This document shows positions 1-7,435 of a DNA stretch of 64,000 nucleotides, one piece after another. The notes under the pieces were generated by a model. It searched no databases and was not told where the DNA came from. It saw nothing but the letters and a program-made list of their open reading frames with translations. The position numbers and the translations under genes were made by a program. Source of the stretch: Kaistia geumhonensis (GTDB lineage Bacteria > Pseudomonadota > Alphaproteobacteria > Rhizobiales > Kaistiaceae); the NCBI RefSeq assembly GCF_030815145.1, contig NZ_JAUSWJ010000001.1:2046001-2110000 (forward strand). Direction: 5' to 3'. Each line of letters starts with the position of its first letter. The stretch's first letter is position 1.

Positions 1-203
1 ATCATGACGTGCGACAGCACCGCTGCGACGAAGTCCTGGGCCGGGACCCGCTCGTCAATCTTCTGCGCAGCGCAGAAGGTCGGCCAGTTATCGAGGATCT
101 GCTCATAGAAGCTCGCAGCCAGCTTCCCTTGCGCGTCCAGCGCGGCTTCGATCTCGGGCGGGTAGGCGGGAGCCGTCGCTTCCTCCGGCTGCGCTGCACT
201 CAT
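1..203 (-). CDS. Hypothetical phage protein, N-terminal part only
   Basis: This reverse-strand frame starts at ATG 203-201 and runs off the window at its 3' end, giving 67 visible codons that begin MSAAQPEEATAPAYPPEIEA. A strong ribosome-binding site (AAAGGAG) lies just upstream, which decides the start. The visible part is acidic, with a helical stretch and residues such as SFYEQILDNWPTF. I do not recognise the family. It is the last visible member of the leftward early operon that begins at 1116 and should be controlled by the repressor operator upstream of that gene. Confidence 0.6.
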   Translation of the reverse strand, partial: MSAAQPEEATAPAYPPEIEAALDAQGKLAASFYEQILDNWPTFCAAQKIDERVPAQDFVAAVLSHVM

Positions 204-318
204 GAGGGTGGCTCCTTTCGAGCACGAGGGAGAGCTTGCTGCGCCGATCGTCGGCATCGGCGCGCGCGAGGCGGCCGGTGGACCAGAGGTCAGGGTCGAT
301 CGGCGCTTCGACGGGCAT
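103..318 (-). CDS. Small hypothetical protein, possibly spurious at its 3' end
   Basis: A 71-codon frame whose ATG overlaps the TGA of the preceding gene (TGATG), the same coupling used by its neighbours. The first 35 or so residues (MPVEAPIDPDLWSTGRLARA...) look like a normal acidic protein. The rest overlaps the next gene by about 100 bases in another frame and looks like out-of-frame sequence. No family is recognised. Either it is a genuine short gene with a long overlap, or only a coupling leader. The close start overlap is the main argument for it. Confidence 0.35.
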   Translation of the reverse strand: MPVEAPIDPDLWSTGRLARADADDRRSKLSLVLERSHPHECSAAGGSDGSRLPARDRSRAGRAREAGCELL

Positions 319-485
319 CAGGACGCGAGGCCGAGTCCGACGAGAGCGAGGCCGAAGCTCGCCATGGCGGCCGCGAAGGCTGCGAGCAGCGCGAGGCCGG
401 CGACCGACTGGACGGCGTCGCGAGCAAAGCTGCGCCAGTCGATCCGCGCCGGCTCGGGAGCCGGGATGAAGAGCGGGGCGCGCAT
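318..485 (-). CDS. Small single-span membrane protein (55 aa)
   Basis: The frame begins at ATG 485-483, overlapping the TGA of the gene before it, and ends in a TGA that overlaps the next ATG. The product starts MRAPLFIPAPEPARIDWRSF and its C-terminal half is one hydrophobic alanine/leucine-rich segment (about residues 28-54), so a single-span membrane protein is likely. The family is not recognised. It sits in the leftward early operon together with other small phage genes; its tight overlaps on both sides suggest translational coupling. Small membrane proteins in this position are often immunity or exclusion factors, but nothing here shows that. Confidence 0.55.
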   Translation of the reverse strand: MRAPLFIPAPEPARIDWRSFARDAVQSVAGLALLAAFAAAMASFGLALVGLGLAS

Positions 486-715
486 CAGCGAGCCCTCGCG
501 ATCGCCGGCGGCTCGTCGCGATAAACGGGGCCGCCGCCCGCCCCGTTAATCGCGTCAACCAAGGCCTTGCTGTAGACGCCGTCCTTGGTGACGAGGAGCG
601 CGAGCAAGGTCTCGTTGCTCATGAGCGTGACAATGCGGGTGTCGCCGCGGACAAGCTGTTCGGCGGTAAGCCGCTCGCCGGCGCGCAGGCTGATGGCGGT
701 AACTTCGTTCGCCAT
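485..715 (-). CDS. Hypothetical phage protein (76 aa)
   Basis: The product begins MANEVTAISLRAGERLTAEQ and continues as a mixed alpha/beta small protein with no recognised motif. The ATG at 715-713 is chosen; a GTG at 724-722 in the same frame overlaps the stop of the upstream gene (GTGA) and is an equally possible coupled start. The gene follows the 131-residue protein in the leftward operon and hands over to the 55-residue membrane protein through a TGATG overlap. No function is proposed. Confidence 0.6.
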   Translation of the reverse strand: MANEVTAISLRAGERLTAEQLVRGDTRIVTLMSNETLLALLVTKDGVYSKALVDAINGAGGGPVYRDEPPAIARAR

Positions 716-720
716 GGCCG

Positions 721-1116
721 TCACGCCGCCACGTCGAAGAGGAAGCGGCAGTTTTCGACCGCCTGCTTGCCGCGCTTCAGGATCGCGGCGCCTTCGCGGT
801 CGAGGCCGGCGCCGTGACGCTCGGCGAGGTCGACGAGGGCTTTCAGGGCGTGGACGGTCTCGACCGGGCCATCGACGGCGGGGCGCTCGATGACGCGGAC
901 GGCCTGCTCTCTCGCAAGGCGGCGGGCGGCCGGGGCGTATTCCGCGATCTCGGCGACGGTGAAGCCCTCGCTCGCGAGGTCATCATCGGAACAGCTGCCG
1001 AAGCCGGCGGCCATCTCGATCATCGTCGCGGCCATCAGGCCGACGATCGCGCCGACCTGGGCACTCGGGTCGGCTTCAATGCGCGCCTTGGCCAGCGCGG
1101 CGGCGGTGTCGACCAT
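721..1116 (-). CDS. Hypothetical phage protein, first gene of leftward operon (131 aa)
   Basis: The start at ATG 1116-1114 is supported by GGAGGC ten bases upstream. The product is helical and acidic, with a central segment AEIAEYAPAARRLAREQAV and a C-terminal half rich in charged residues. I do not recognise a family. It is the first gene after the repressor and has its own promoter region, in which a 16-bp palindrome identical in design to those of the CI/Cro switch lies between plausible -35 and -10 hexamers, so it and the genes behind it should be silenced in the lysogen. Confidence 0.65.
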   Translation of the reverse strand: MVDTAAALAKARIEADPSAQVGAIVGLMAATMIEMAAGFGSCSDDDLASEGFTVAEIAEYAPAARRLAREQAVRVIERPAVDGPVETVHALKALVDLAERHGAGLDREGAAILKRGKQAVENCRFLFDVAA

Positions 1117-1149
1117 GGGAAAGCCTCCATCGGTGGTTCGATGGAGGGA

Positions 1150-1178
1150 ACGCTAGTGCGGTATGCGTACCGCGTCAA
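1150..1178 (-). promoter_or_regulatory. Repressor-controlled promoter of the leftward operon
   Basis: On the reverse strand TTGACG (1178-1173) and TAGCGT (1155-1150) are spaced by 17 bases. The spacer contains the perfect palindrome GCGGTATGCGTACCGC at 1158-1173. The same palindrome type (nCGGTWNNCGTACCGn) occurs three times in the CI/Cro intergenic region. This placement would block RNA polymerase when repressor is bound. Confidence 0.6.
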
Positions 1179-1186
1179 GCGTCAAA

Positions 1187-1212
1187 TGCGGTATATCGGC
1201 ATATTTACCGCA
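1187..1212. promoter_or_regulatory. Split operator-like inverted repeat
   Basis: TGCGGTA at 1187-1193 and TACCGCA at 1206-1212 form a 7-bp inverted repeat with a 12-base spacer, ending against the stop codon of the repressor gene. The arms equal the half-sites of the nearby operators but the spacing is wider, so this may be two half-sites, an auxiliary operator, or a short hairpin after the repressor transcript. Confidence 0.4.
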
Positions 1213-1992
1213 TCAAAGGCCGAACAGGTCGTTCATGCTGAGGACCCGATGGACGGCCACGACCGTCTGGGCGGCGAATTCCATCGTCGCTTCAGGGTTC
1301 AGTTGGCGGGCGACAACGCCCGACTGCCGGCGCTCAAGGAAGATCTTGATGTAGCACTGCAGCGGAGCGTGCGGGCCATTTCGGATGTGGATGGCAACGG
1401 TATCGCCCCGACGCACCGGCTTGTGCGGATTCACGAAGCGGAGGTCACCGTCGAGGTGCTGCGGCTCCATCGAGTGCCCGGTGATGTAGAGTGCGTAAGC
1501 GTCCTTGATGTGGGCGAGCGCTGGCGGCCGGCGAGCATAGTCGACGATCTCGCCCTCAAAGTTGAAGCCCTCAAACGTACCCATGAGGCTACCCGCCGCC
1601 AACCCGTACACGGGCACATTCAACGGCATTTCAGCGCGACTTGGCAACCGGACGTCGGCGAGCCTCACTTCGCTGCTGCTGTCGAACGCCTCTCGCGCCA
1701 GCTGATCGGGCGTCAAAAGAACCGGCTGGGGCGGCTCCGGCTGGGGCGGGGCGCCGTCAGCGTCATCAGCGACCTGGTCGGTTTCGCCGAGCAAATAGGA
1801 GGTCGTCGTCTCAAGGACGGCCGCGATCTTGGCGAGGTTCTCGCTTCGCGGCATCCGGCCCTTCGCCCGCGTGAGATTGCGCAGACCATCGCGGCTCATC
1901 CCCGCCCGAGTGGACGCCGCCTCGCGCGAAAGCCCGAGCGCTTTCAAGCGCTCCTCGATCCGCTGCAGCAGGATGTCGTGACGGGTTGCCAT
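1213..1992 (-). CDS. CI/LexA-type prophage repressor with S24 protease domain
   Basis: This 259-residue protein should hold the prophage silent. Residues 5-68 form a XRE-type helix-turn-helix (LSREAASTRAGMSRDGLRNL). Residues about 125-255 are a S24/LexA self-cleavage domain: the Ala133-Gly134 cleavage pair in GLAAGSL, the nucleophile Ser174 in TGHSMEP and the general base Lys216 in CYIKIF are all present. RecA-stimulated self-cleavage, and therefore induction by DNA damage, is the expected behaviour of the family. The ATG at 1992 is chosen because the conserved HTH begins there and AAGGA lies upstream; the frame stays open further upstream through the operators. It is divergent from the Cro-like gene. 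Confidence 0.88.
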   Translation of the reverse strand: MATRHDILLQRIEERLKALGLSREAASTRAGMSRDGLRNLTRAKGRMPRSENLAKIAAVLETTTSYLLGETDQVADDADGAPPQPEPPQPVLLTPDQLAREAFDSSSEVRLADVRLPSRAEMPLNVPVYGLAAGSLMGTFEGFNFEGEIVDYARRPPALAHIKDAYALYITGHSMEPQHLDGDLRFVNPHKPVRRGDTVAIHIRNGPHAPLQCYIKIFLERRQSGVVARQLNPEATMEFAAQTVVAVHRVLSMNDLFGL

Positions 1993-1994
1993 GA

Positions 1995-2068
1995 TCGGTT
2001 TCCTTACCGCGACGCTGTCAAAACCGCATCCGGTATCCGTACCGTTGACAGTGCGGTTTTCGTACCGC
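1995..2068. promoter_or_regulatory. Immunity region: three operators and divergent promoters
   Basis: Three palindromes of one design lie here: TCGGTTTCCTTACCGC (1995-2010), CCGGTATCCGTACCGT (2030-2045) and GCGGTTTTCGTACCGC (2053-2068). Rightward, TTGACA at 2045-2050 stands 17 bases before CATCAT (2068-2073), with the third operator in the spacer; transcription from there would begin almost at the cro ATG. Leftward, TTGACA at 2021-2016 points at the repressor gene and faces the first operator; I see no convincing -10 for it. The layout recalls the lambda right operator. Confidence 0.7.
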
Positions 2069-2080
2069 ATCATGGTGGCC

Positions 2081-2398
2081 ATGTTGTCCATCGACGCCTT
2101 CCTTCGACTGGTTGACGCCTACTGCGCCGCAAGCGGTCTGGCAGTGTCGACGCTCTCGACCCGATTGTTCAATGACGGCAAGCGCATCAGCACATTGCGC
2201 GCCGGCCGCGATATCGGCGCACGCCGCATGGAAGCCGCGCTGGCGAAGCTGTCATCGCTTTGGCCATCCGATCTCGGCTGGCCTGCCGATATTCCTCGCC
2301 CCCATACCCCGGCGCGCGTCTCCTCCACGCCGCCCCAGCCCTCCGACGCCGCTCCTCCGGTGTCGGAGGGCGCCACCCTCGAGCGGGTGACCGCATGA
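2081..2398 (+). CDS. Cro-like early regulator
   Basis: A 105-residue product begins MLSIDAFLRLVDAYCAASGL and has a compact helical N-terminal half (STLSTRLFNDGKRISTLRAG) compatible with a small DNA-binding fold; the C-terminal third is proline-rich and probably disordered. Position opposite the repressor, across shared operators, makes a Cro role likely. An in-frame ATG at 2072 is an alternative start. With the visible promoter the message would be nearly leaderless. The family assignment rests on context more than on motifs. Confidence 0.65.
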   Translation: MLSIDAFLRLVDAYCAASGLAVSTLSTRLFNDGKRISTLRAGRDIGARRMEAALAKLSSLWPSDLGWPADIPRPHTPARVSSTPPQPSDAAPPVSEGATLERVTA

Positions 2399-2504
2399 GC
2401 GCTCTTTCCATGATCCGTCATCTGCGTGGTCCCCCGTGATCTGACGCGCCGACCCTCACACGCCGCCCTGACTTTCGCAGCGAAAAAACCGCGAGGTGAT
2501 TTTC

Positions 2505-2978
2505 GTGGACGCTACCGATTTGCCTTCCGGACTGCTGACGCTGATCAAGGATGCCAACCGGCAGGTCGTGCTTGCCGCCGGCGGCCCGGCCGTGGTGCAG
2601 GCGCTCACCGGGCTTTCGGCGGGCTCGATCTCGCGCATCCAGGGCGACGCCTATCCCGATCTCTTCCCGGTCTGGGCGATCGCGCTGATCGAGTTCAAGA
2701 CGCAGAAGCCGATCTTCGGCCGGCTGTTCGCGACGCTCACGCAGCATCAACTGGCGCCGATCGGCGAGGGCGAAGAGGCGGGCGGCCATCTGGTCGTCGA
2801 CCTGGTCGACTTCACCGTGCAGGCGGCGCGCGTCTCTTCCTCCCTCGGCTCGGCGCTCGCCGACAACATCGTGACGCCGAAGGAAGCGAAGGCGACGCTC
2901 GCCGAATTCGGCGCGCTGGAGCGGCAAATCGACCGCGCCAAGGGCAAGCTTGCCCCAATCGCCAGCGGCCGCAAATGA
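2505..2978 (+). CDS. Putative phage regulatory protein (CII-like position)
   Basis: A 157-residue protein (DATDLPSGLLTLIKDANRQV...) with a probable helix-turn-helix around AVVQALTGLSAGSISRIQGD. GTG at 2505 is chosen because a very good ribosome-binding site, GAGGTGAT, lies four bases upstream; the upstream GTG at 2496 overlaps that site. The middle (YPDLFPVWAIALIEFKTQKP) and the helical C-terminus suggest an oligomeric regulator similar in layout to phage CII/CP76-type proteins, but this is a guess. It opens a run of genes that overlap each other by four bases to 8634. Confidence 0.6.
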   Translation: MDATDLPSGLLTLIKDANRQVVLAAGGPAVVQALTGLSAGSISRIQGDAYPDLFPVWAIALIEFKTQKPIFGRLFATLTQHQLAPIGEGEEAGGHLVVDLVDFTVQAARVSSSLGSALADNIVTPKEAKATLAEFGALERQIDRAKGKLAPIASGRK

Positions 2979-3226
2979 CCATCACGCGGCTCACCTTCCA
3001 GCGGAACGGCCGGCGCATCAGCGTCACCGTACTGACGCCCGACCGGGCGCGGCGGCGGCGGATCGCTCGCGCCATGCTCGCCGCCGGATGGCCGCATGCC
3101 CGCATCGCCGCGGCGCTGCGCATTCGTCGCGAACGGCTCGAAGCCCTGCTTGCCGAGCCCTCGCTCTTCGATCCCGCAACCCTGAAAGAGGCCGCGCGCT
3201 TCGTGCGCCGGATGGTGGCCGCATGA
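2975..3226 (+). CDS. Small basic hypothetical protein (83 aa)
   Basis: The ATG at 2975 overlaps the TGA of the gene before, and its own TGA overlaps the next ATG. The product is strongly basic (DRARRRRIARAMLAAGWPHA) and contains a likely helix-turn-helix in the segment WPHARIAAALRIRRERLEAL, so DNA binding is plausible. No named family is recognised. It may regulate or assist the DNA modification and replication genes with which it is translationally coupled. Confidence 0.6.
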   Translation: MTITRLTFQRNGRRISVTVLTPDRARRRRIARAMLAAGWPHARIAAALRIRRERLEALLAEPSLFDPATLKEAARFVRRMVAA

Positions 3227-5826
3227 GCGCCGATAGCAAGGGCGGCGCCTATCGCGCGTTTCTCGAGGCGAAGATCAAGATGGCCCCGCTGCGCGGCCTG
3301 CCGATCGCGGCCGAGAGCGTCAACCCGGCACTGAAGCCGCATTGCCGCGCCATCGTGCCCTGGCTGGTCAAGGGCGGGCGGCGGGCGCTGTTCGCCGCCT
3401 TCGGGCTGCACAAGACGGCGATGCAGCTGGAGACGCTGCGGCAGATCCTTGGCCAGTTTCCCGGCGAGGCAGCGCTGATCGTGCTGCCGCTCGGCGTCAG
3501 GCAGGAATTCATCCGCGAGGCGCGCGAGCGCTTCACCGGCGCCTGTGAAGTCCGGGTGAAATTCATCCGCTCGGCGGCGGAGATCGAGCCCGGCGTGATC
3601 CATCTCACCAATTACGAGACGGTGCGCGACGGCAAGCTCGACCCGGCCCTCTTCACCGCCGCCTCGCTCGACGAGGCCTCGGTGCTGCGCGGCTTCGGCG
3701 GGACCAAGACCTTCCGCGAGTTCATGCGCCTCTTCGACAAGGTGCGCTTCCGCTTCGTCGCCACGGCGACGCCCTCGCCCAACGAATTCATCGAGCTGCT
3801 TTCCTATGCCGCCTTTCTCGGCGTCATGGATGTCGGCGAGGCGAAGACGCGCTTCTTCCGGCGCGACAGCGAGCATGCCGACCAGCTGACGCTGCATCCG
3901 CACAAGGAACAGGAGTTCTGGCTGTGGGTGGCGAGCTGGGCGCTCTTCATCACCAAGCCGTCCGATCTCGGCTTTTCCGACGAGGGCTATGAGCTGCCGG
4001 CGCTCGACCTTCGCTGGCATGAGATCGGCTCCGACCACGCCGCCGCCGGCGAGGAGAAGGACGGGCAAGGGCGGCTCCTGAAGGACAGCGCACGCGGTCT
4101 CGTCGAGGCGGCGCGCGAGAAGCGCGACAGCCTGCCCCGGCGCATCGAGCGGCTGCAGGCGATCCGCGCCGAGGACCCGGCCGCGCACCGTATCATCTGG
4201 CACGACCTCGAGGCCGAGCGGCAAGCCATCGAGAAGGCGATCCCGACCGCGCTCGCCGTCTGGGGCTCACAGGATCTCGACGAGCGCGAGCAGCGGATCA
4301 TCGACTTCTCGGACGGCAGGTTCGCCGAGCTGGCGGCGAAGCCCGTCATTGCCGGCTCGGGCTGCAACTTCCAGCGCCACTGCGCGCAGGCCGTCTTTCT
4401 CGGCATCGGCTTCAAGTTCAACGACTTCATCCAGGCCGTGCACCGCATCCAACGCTTCGGGCAGAGCCGGCCCGTCCGCATCGATCTCATCTACACCGAG
4501 GCCGAGCGCGAGGTGCGCCGCAGCCTCGAAGACAAATGGGCGCGCCACAAGGAGCTCGGCGAGAAGATGACCGCGATCATGCGCGACTATGGGCTGTCGC
4601 ACGCCGCCTTCGCCGAGACTCTGACGCGCTCTCTGGGCGTCGAGCGGGTCGTCTCGACGGGCGAGAACTACACGCTCGTCAACAATGACTGCGTCGAGGA
4701 GACGGCGCGGATGGGAACCGACAGCGTCGACCTCATCGTCACGTCGATCCCCTTCTCGACGCAGTATGAATACACGCCCTCCTACAATGATTTCGGGCAC
4801 ACCGACGACAACGACCATTTCTGGGCGCAGATGGACTTCCTGACGCCGGAGCTTCTGCGCGTGCTGAAGCCCGGCCGCTGCGCCGTCATCCATGTCAAGG
4901 ACCGGATCGTGCCGGGGGGCCTTTCGGGCCTCGGCTTCCAGACGGTCTACCCCTTCTCCGACGCGACGATCGCGCATTTCCAGAAGCACGGCTTCGCCTT
5001 CCTGTCGCGGATCACCAACGTCACCGACGTGGTGCGGGAGAACGCGCAGACCTATCGGCTCGGCTGGAGCGAGCAATGCAAGGACGGGTCGCGCATGGGC
5101 AACGGCATGCCCGAATATGTGCTGACCTTCCGCAAGCCGCCGACCGACCGCAGCAACGGCTATGCCGACGCGCCGGTGAAGAAGACGAAGCGGATGGCCG
5201 ACAAGGGCGGCTGGAGCGGCGAGGGCTATAGCCGCGCGCGCTGGCAACTCGACGCCGCCGGCTTCTGGCGCTCCTCCGGCGACCGGCTGCTCGAGCCGGG
5301 CGCGCTGGTCGGCCTCGACGCCAAGATCGCCTATCGCATGTGGAAGCGCTTCAACCTCCAGGCGGTCTACGACCTCGAGCATCACATCGCCATCGCCGAA
5401 GCGCGCGAGCTGGTCGGGCAGCTGCCGCCCGATTTCGCGCTGCTGCCCGTCCATTCCTGGCATGAGGAGGTCTGGACCGATGTCGCGCAGATGCGCTCGC
5501 TCAACACGATGCAGGCCGGCAAGGGCGCCGAGAAGCATCTCTGCCCCCTGCCCTTCGACATCGTCAACCGCGCCATCCTGCAGCGCTCCGAGCCCGGCGA
5601 AACCGTGCTCGACCCGTTCGGCGGGCTGATGACGACGCCCTATTGCGCCGTGAAGCTCGGCCGCAAGGGCATCGGAATCGAGCTCAACCCGCGCTACTTC
5701 CTCGACGGCTGCCGGTGGGTGGAAGCCGCCGCGCGCGAGATCGCCGTGCCGACGCTGTTCGACCTGCTCGGCGCCGAGGCCTCGGCCGAGGGCGACGAGG
5801 GCGGGATCGCGGAGGCAGCGGAGTGA
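3223..5826 (+). CDS. Helicase-like / DNA methylase fusion protein
   Basis: One 867-residue chain joins two enzymes. Residues 1-480 follow the SNF2 helicase plan: FAAFGLHKTAMQ (60-68) stands at Walker A but lacks the usual GKT/S, LDEAS (149-153) replaces DEAH, and FIQAVHRIQRFGQ is the typical motif VI. Residues 485-860 are a DNA N4/N6-amino methylase: TSIPFS (507-512) corresponds to the catalytic (D/N/S)PP(Y/F) motif, and DPFGG (797-801) followed by GIGIELNPRY is the S-adenosylmethionine site. Similar fusions are known in alphaproteobacterial prophages. The ATPase half may be inactive as a motor. Likely role: methylation of phage DNA. Both ends overlap neighbours by four bases. Confidence 0.85.
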   Translation: MSADSKGGAYRAFLEAKIKMAPLRGLPIAAESVNPALKPHCRAIVPWLVKGGRRALFAAFGLHKTAMQLETLRQILGQFPGEAALIVLPLGVRQEFIREARERFTGACEVRVKFIRSAAEIEPGVIHLTNYETVRDGKLDPALFTAASLDEASVLRGFGGTKTFREFMRLFDKVRFRFVATATPSPNEFIELLSYAAFLGVMDVGEAKTRFFRRDSEHADQLTLHPHKEQEFWLWVASWALFITKPSDLGFSDEGYELPALDLRWHEIGSDHAAAGEEKDGQGRLLKDSARGLVEAAREKRDSLPRRIERLQAIRAEDPAAHRIIWHDLEAERQAIEKAIPTALAVWGSQDLDEREQRIIDFSDGRFAELAAKPVIAGSGCNFQRHCAQAVFLGIGFKFNDFIQAVHRIQRFGQSRPVRIDLIYTEAEREVRRSLEDKWARHKELGEKMTAIMRDYGLSHAAFAETLTRSLGVERVVSTGENYTLVNNDCVEETARMGTDSVDLIVTSIPFSTQYEYTPSYNDFGHTDDNDHFWAQMDFLTPELLRVLKPGRCAVIHVKDRIVPGGLSGLGFQTVYPFSDATIAHFQKHGFAFLSRITNVTDVVRENAQTYRLGWSEQCKDGSRMGNGMPEYVLTFRKPPTDRSNGYADAPVKKTKRMADKGGWSGEGYSRARWQLDAAGFWRSSGDRLLEPGALVGLDAKIAYRMWKRFNLQAVYDLEHHIAIAEARELVGQLPPDFALLPVHSWHEEVWTDVAQMRSLNTMQAGKGAEKHLCPLPFDIVNRAILQRSEPGETVLDPFGGLMTTPYCAVKLGRKGIGIELNPRYFLDGCRWVEAAAREIAVPTLFDLLGAEASAEGDEGGIAEAAE

Positions 5827-6974
5827 ATGTGGCTCTTCGTCCCCGGCCTCTCGACGTCATCAGCCTGTGCACCGGAGGCGGAGGGCTTGACCTTGCCCTC
5901 GACCTCGCCGTTCCGGGATCTCGCGCCGTCGTTGTGGTGGAGAGGGAAGCCTTCGCCGTTGCCCATCTGGTCGCGGCGATGGACGCGGGTCTCCTGGCTC
6001 CGGCGCCTGTCTGGTCGGATGTCGGCACCTTCGACGGCCGCCCCTGGCGCGGCCTCGTGGATGGCCTCATTGGCGGCATCCCGTGCCAGCCGCACAGCCT
6101 CGCCGGCCGCAAGCGCGGCAGCCTCGACGAGCGCGACCTCTGGAGCGACACGCGGCGCATCATCGCCCGCGCAAGGCCGTGGTTCGTCCTCATCGAGAAC
6201 GTCGCCGGCATGCTCGCGGCGGGGGCTGACGAAATCGCTGGAGCGGAGCGCGTATGGCGAGACCTTCGCAAGCTGGGCTTCGCGGTTGAGGCAGGACTGT
6301 TCCGCGCGTCGGAAGTCGGCGCGCCGCACGAGCGCGAGCGGCTCTTCATCCTCGGGCTGGCCGACACCGGATGCGAACCTGATGAACGATCAGGAAAAGC
6401 CGGAGAGCTTCGCGGCGCGGCAGGAGCGACAGAAGGCGAAGGGCATCAACGGCAATGGCATGGGGATGCCGCTCGCGATGGCGGCGCGGACATGGCCGAC
6501 GCCGACGACGCGGGATCACAAGGGCGGCGGGGATGCTTTGATCCGATCGGACGGCAAGATCCGCAACGACATGCTCGACTGGGTAGCGGAGAAATGGGCG
6601 ACGCCGAGGGTCGAGATTGCCCGGGCGCTCGGCAACCCGAAGCACATCACGCCGACGCGCGCAAACGGCAACCTCGAGGATCAGGTCGTGGCGGTCCCCT
6701 CTTTCCGCCTGGACCAGCAGATCACGACGGATGGCGAGGAGTCCTCGCATATTCGCCGGACCTTGAACCCGCTGTTCGTCGAATGGCTGATGGGCTGGCC
6801 GCCCGGGTGGACCTTTCTGGGCCTCACGCCGCCCGCGTCGAGCGGCTGCGCATGCTCGGTAACGGCGTTGTCCCGCTTCAGGGCGGATATGCGATCCGCG
6901 CTCTCCTCGCTCGGCACGCCGCCCGCGGCTCCGCCCGAGCAGCCGAGCTTCTTGTGAGGGAGGGCGCAGCATGA
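5823..6974 (+). CDS. DNA cytosine-5 methyltransferase
   Basis: The GTG at 5823 overlaps the previous stop; the 383-residue product has motif I (SLCTGGGGLDLAL, from residue 14), the catalytic PCQ (Cys88 in GGIPCQPHS), the ENV motif (125-127) and, at the C-terminus, RMLGNGVVPLQ, the usual motif X. Between about 6370 and 6960 a second frame (+1) also encodes sequence typical of phage methylases, such as WPTPTTRDHKGGG and NPLFVEWLMGWPPGW. The annotated frame keeps all catalytic motifs, so it is taken as the product. Together with the preceding enzyme it would let the phage modify its DNA. The target base context is unknown. Confidence 0.8.
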   Translation: MNVALRPRPLDVISLCTGGGGLDLALDLAVPGSRAVVVVEREAFAVAHLVAAMDAGLLAPAPVWSDVGTFDGRPWRGLVDGLIGGIPCQPHSLAGRKRGSLDERDLWSDTRRIIARARPWFVLIENVAGMLAAGADEIAGAERVWRDLRKLGFAVEAGLFRASEVGAPHERERLFILGLADTGCEPDERSGKAGELRGAAGATEGEGHQRQWHGDAARDGGADMADADDAGSQGRRGCFDPIGRQDPQRHARLGSGEMGDAEGRDCPGARQPEAHHADARKRQPRGSGRGGPLFPPGPADHDGWRGVLAYSPDLEPAVRRMADGLAARVDLSGPHAARVERLRMLGNGVVPLQGGYAIRALLARHAARGSARAAELLVREGAA

Positions 6975-7435
6975 CCATCGAAACCCGGCGCGACGAGATC
7001 GAGTGCTGGCCGACGCGGCAGGACTGCATCGAGCAGAATCGGCGTGCGCTGGCCGCGATGCTGAAGCATCACGGGCATATCCCGCCCGAGCGGGACTGCT
7101 CGGCCGAGGCGCTGGCGATCCGCGCGCAGCTCGGGCGATGGTCGCCGCGCTCGCGCCGCGCGCTCGCCGTTCGGCCCGATGCCGGAAGGTCGCCGGCGAT
7201 GGCCGAGGACCTCGCCGCGCTGCTCGCCGAGATCTGCGGGCGCTACCAGGTCTCCGAACGCCAGATCCGCGAGCATGGCGGCTCGACCAATGCCCGCCTC
7301 GCGCGGCAGGCGCTGTTCCATGCGGCCTATCACCAGCTCGGGATGACCAAGGCCGCCATCGGCGGCGCCTTCGACCGCTCGGCGCAATCGGTCGGCCAGA
7401 CAATCCGCTTCGTCGAGACCGGATCGTCGCGATGA
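6971..7435 (+). CDS. DnaA C-terminal-domain-like protein
   Basis: A 154-residue protein whose C-terminal 75 residues (EICGRYQVSERQIREHGG..., ARLARQALFHAAYHQLGMTK, AAIGGAFDRSAQSV) resemble the DNA-binding domain of the replication initiator DnaA: a helix, a basic loop and the signature-like helix ahead of the Ser-Val segment. There is no AAA+ ATPase domain. It may bind a DnaA-box-like or iteron target in the phage origin, but could also be only a regulator. It lies between the methylases and the primase, with four-base overlaps on both sides. Confidence 0.65.
   Translation: MTIETRRDEIECWPTRQDCIEQNRRALAAMLKHHGHIPPERDCSAEALAIRAQLGRWSPRSRRALAVRPDAGRSPAMAEDLAALLAEICGRYQVSERQIREHGGSTNARLARQALFHAAYHQLGMTKAAIGGAFDRSAQSVGQTIRFVETGSSR

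Noticed and set aside
814-2115. A 433-codon forward frame opposite the repressor and early genes.
   Set aside because: It covers the repressor gene and the operators and has the composition of an antisense shadow.
2395-2439. A 14-codon frame after the Cro-like gene, overlapping its stop.
   Set aside because: Too short and without a supporting start signal or recognisable sequence.
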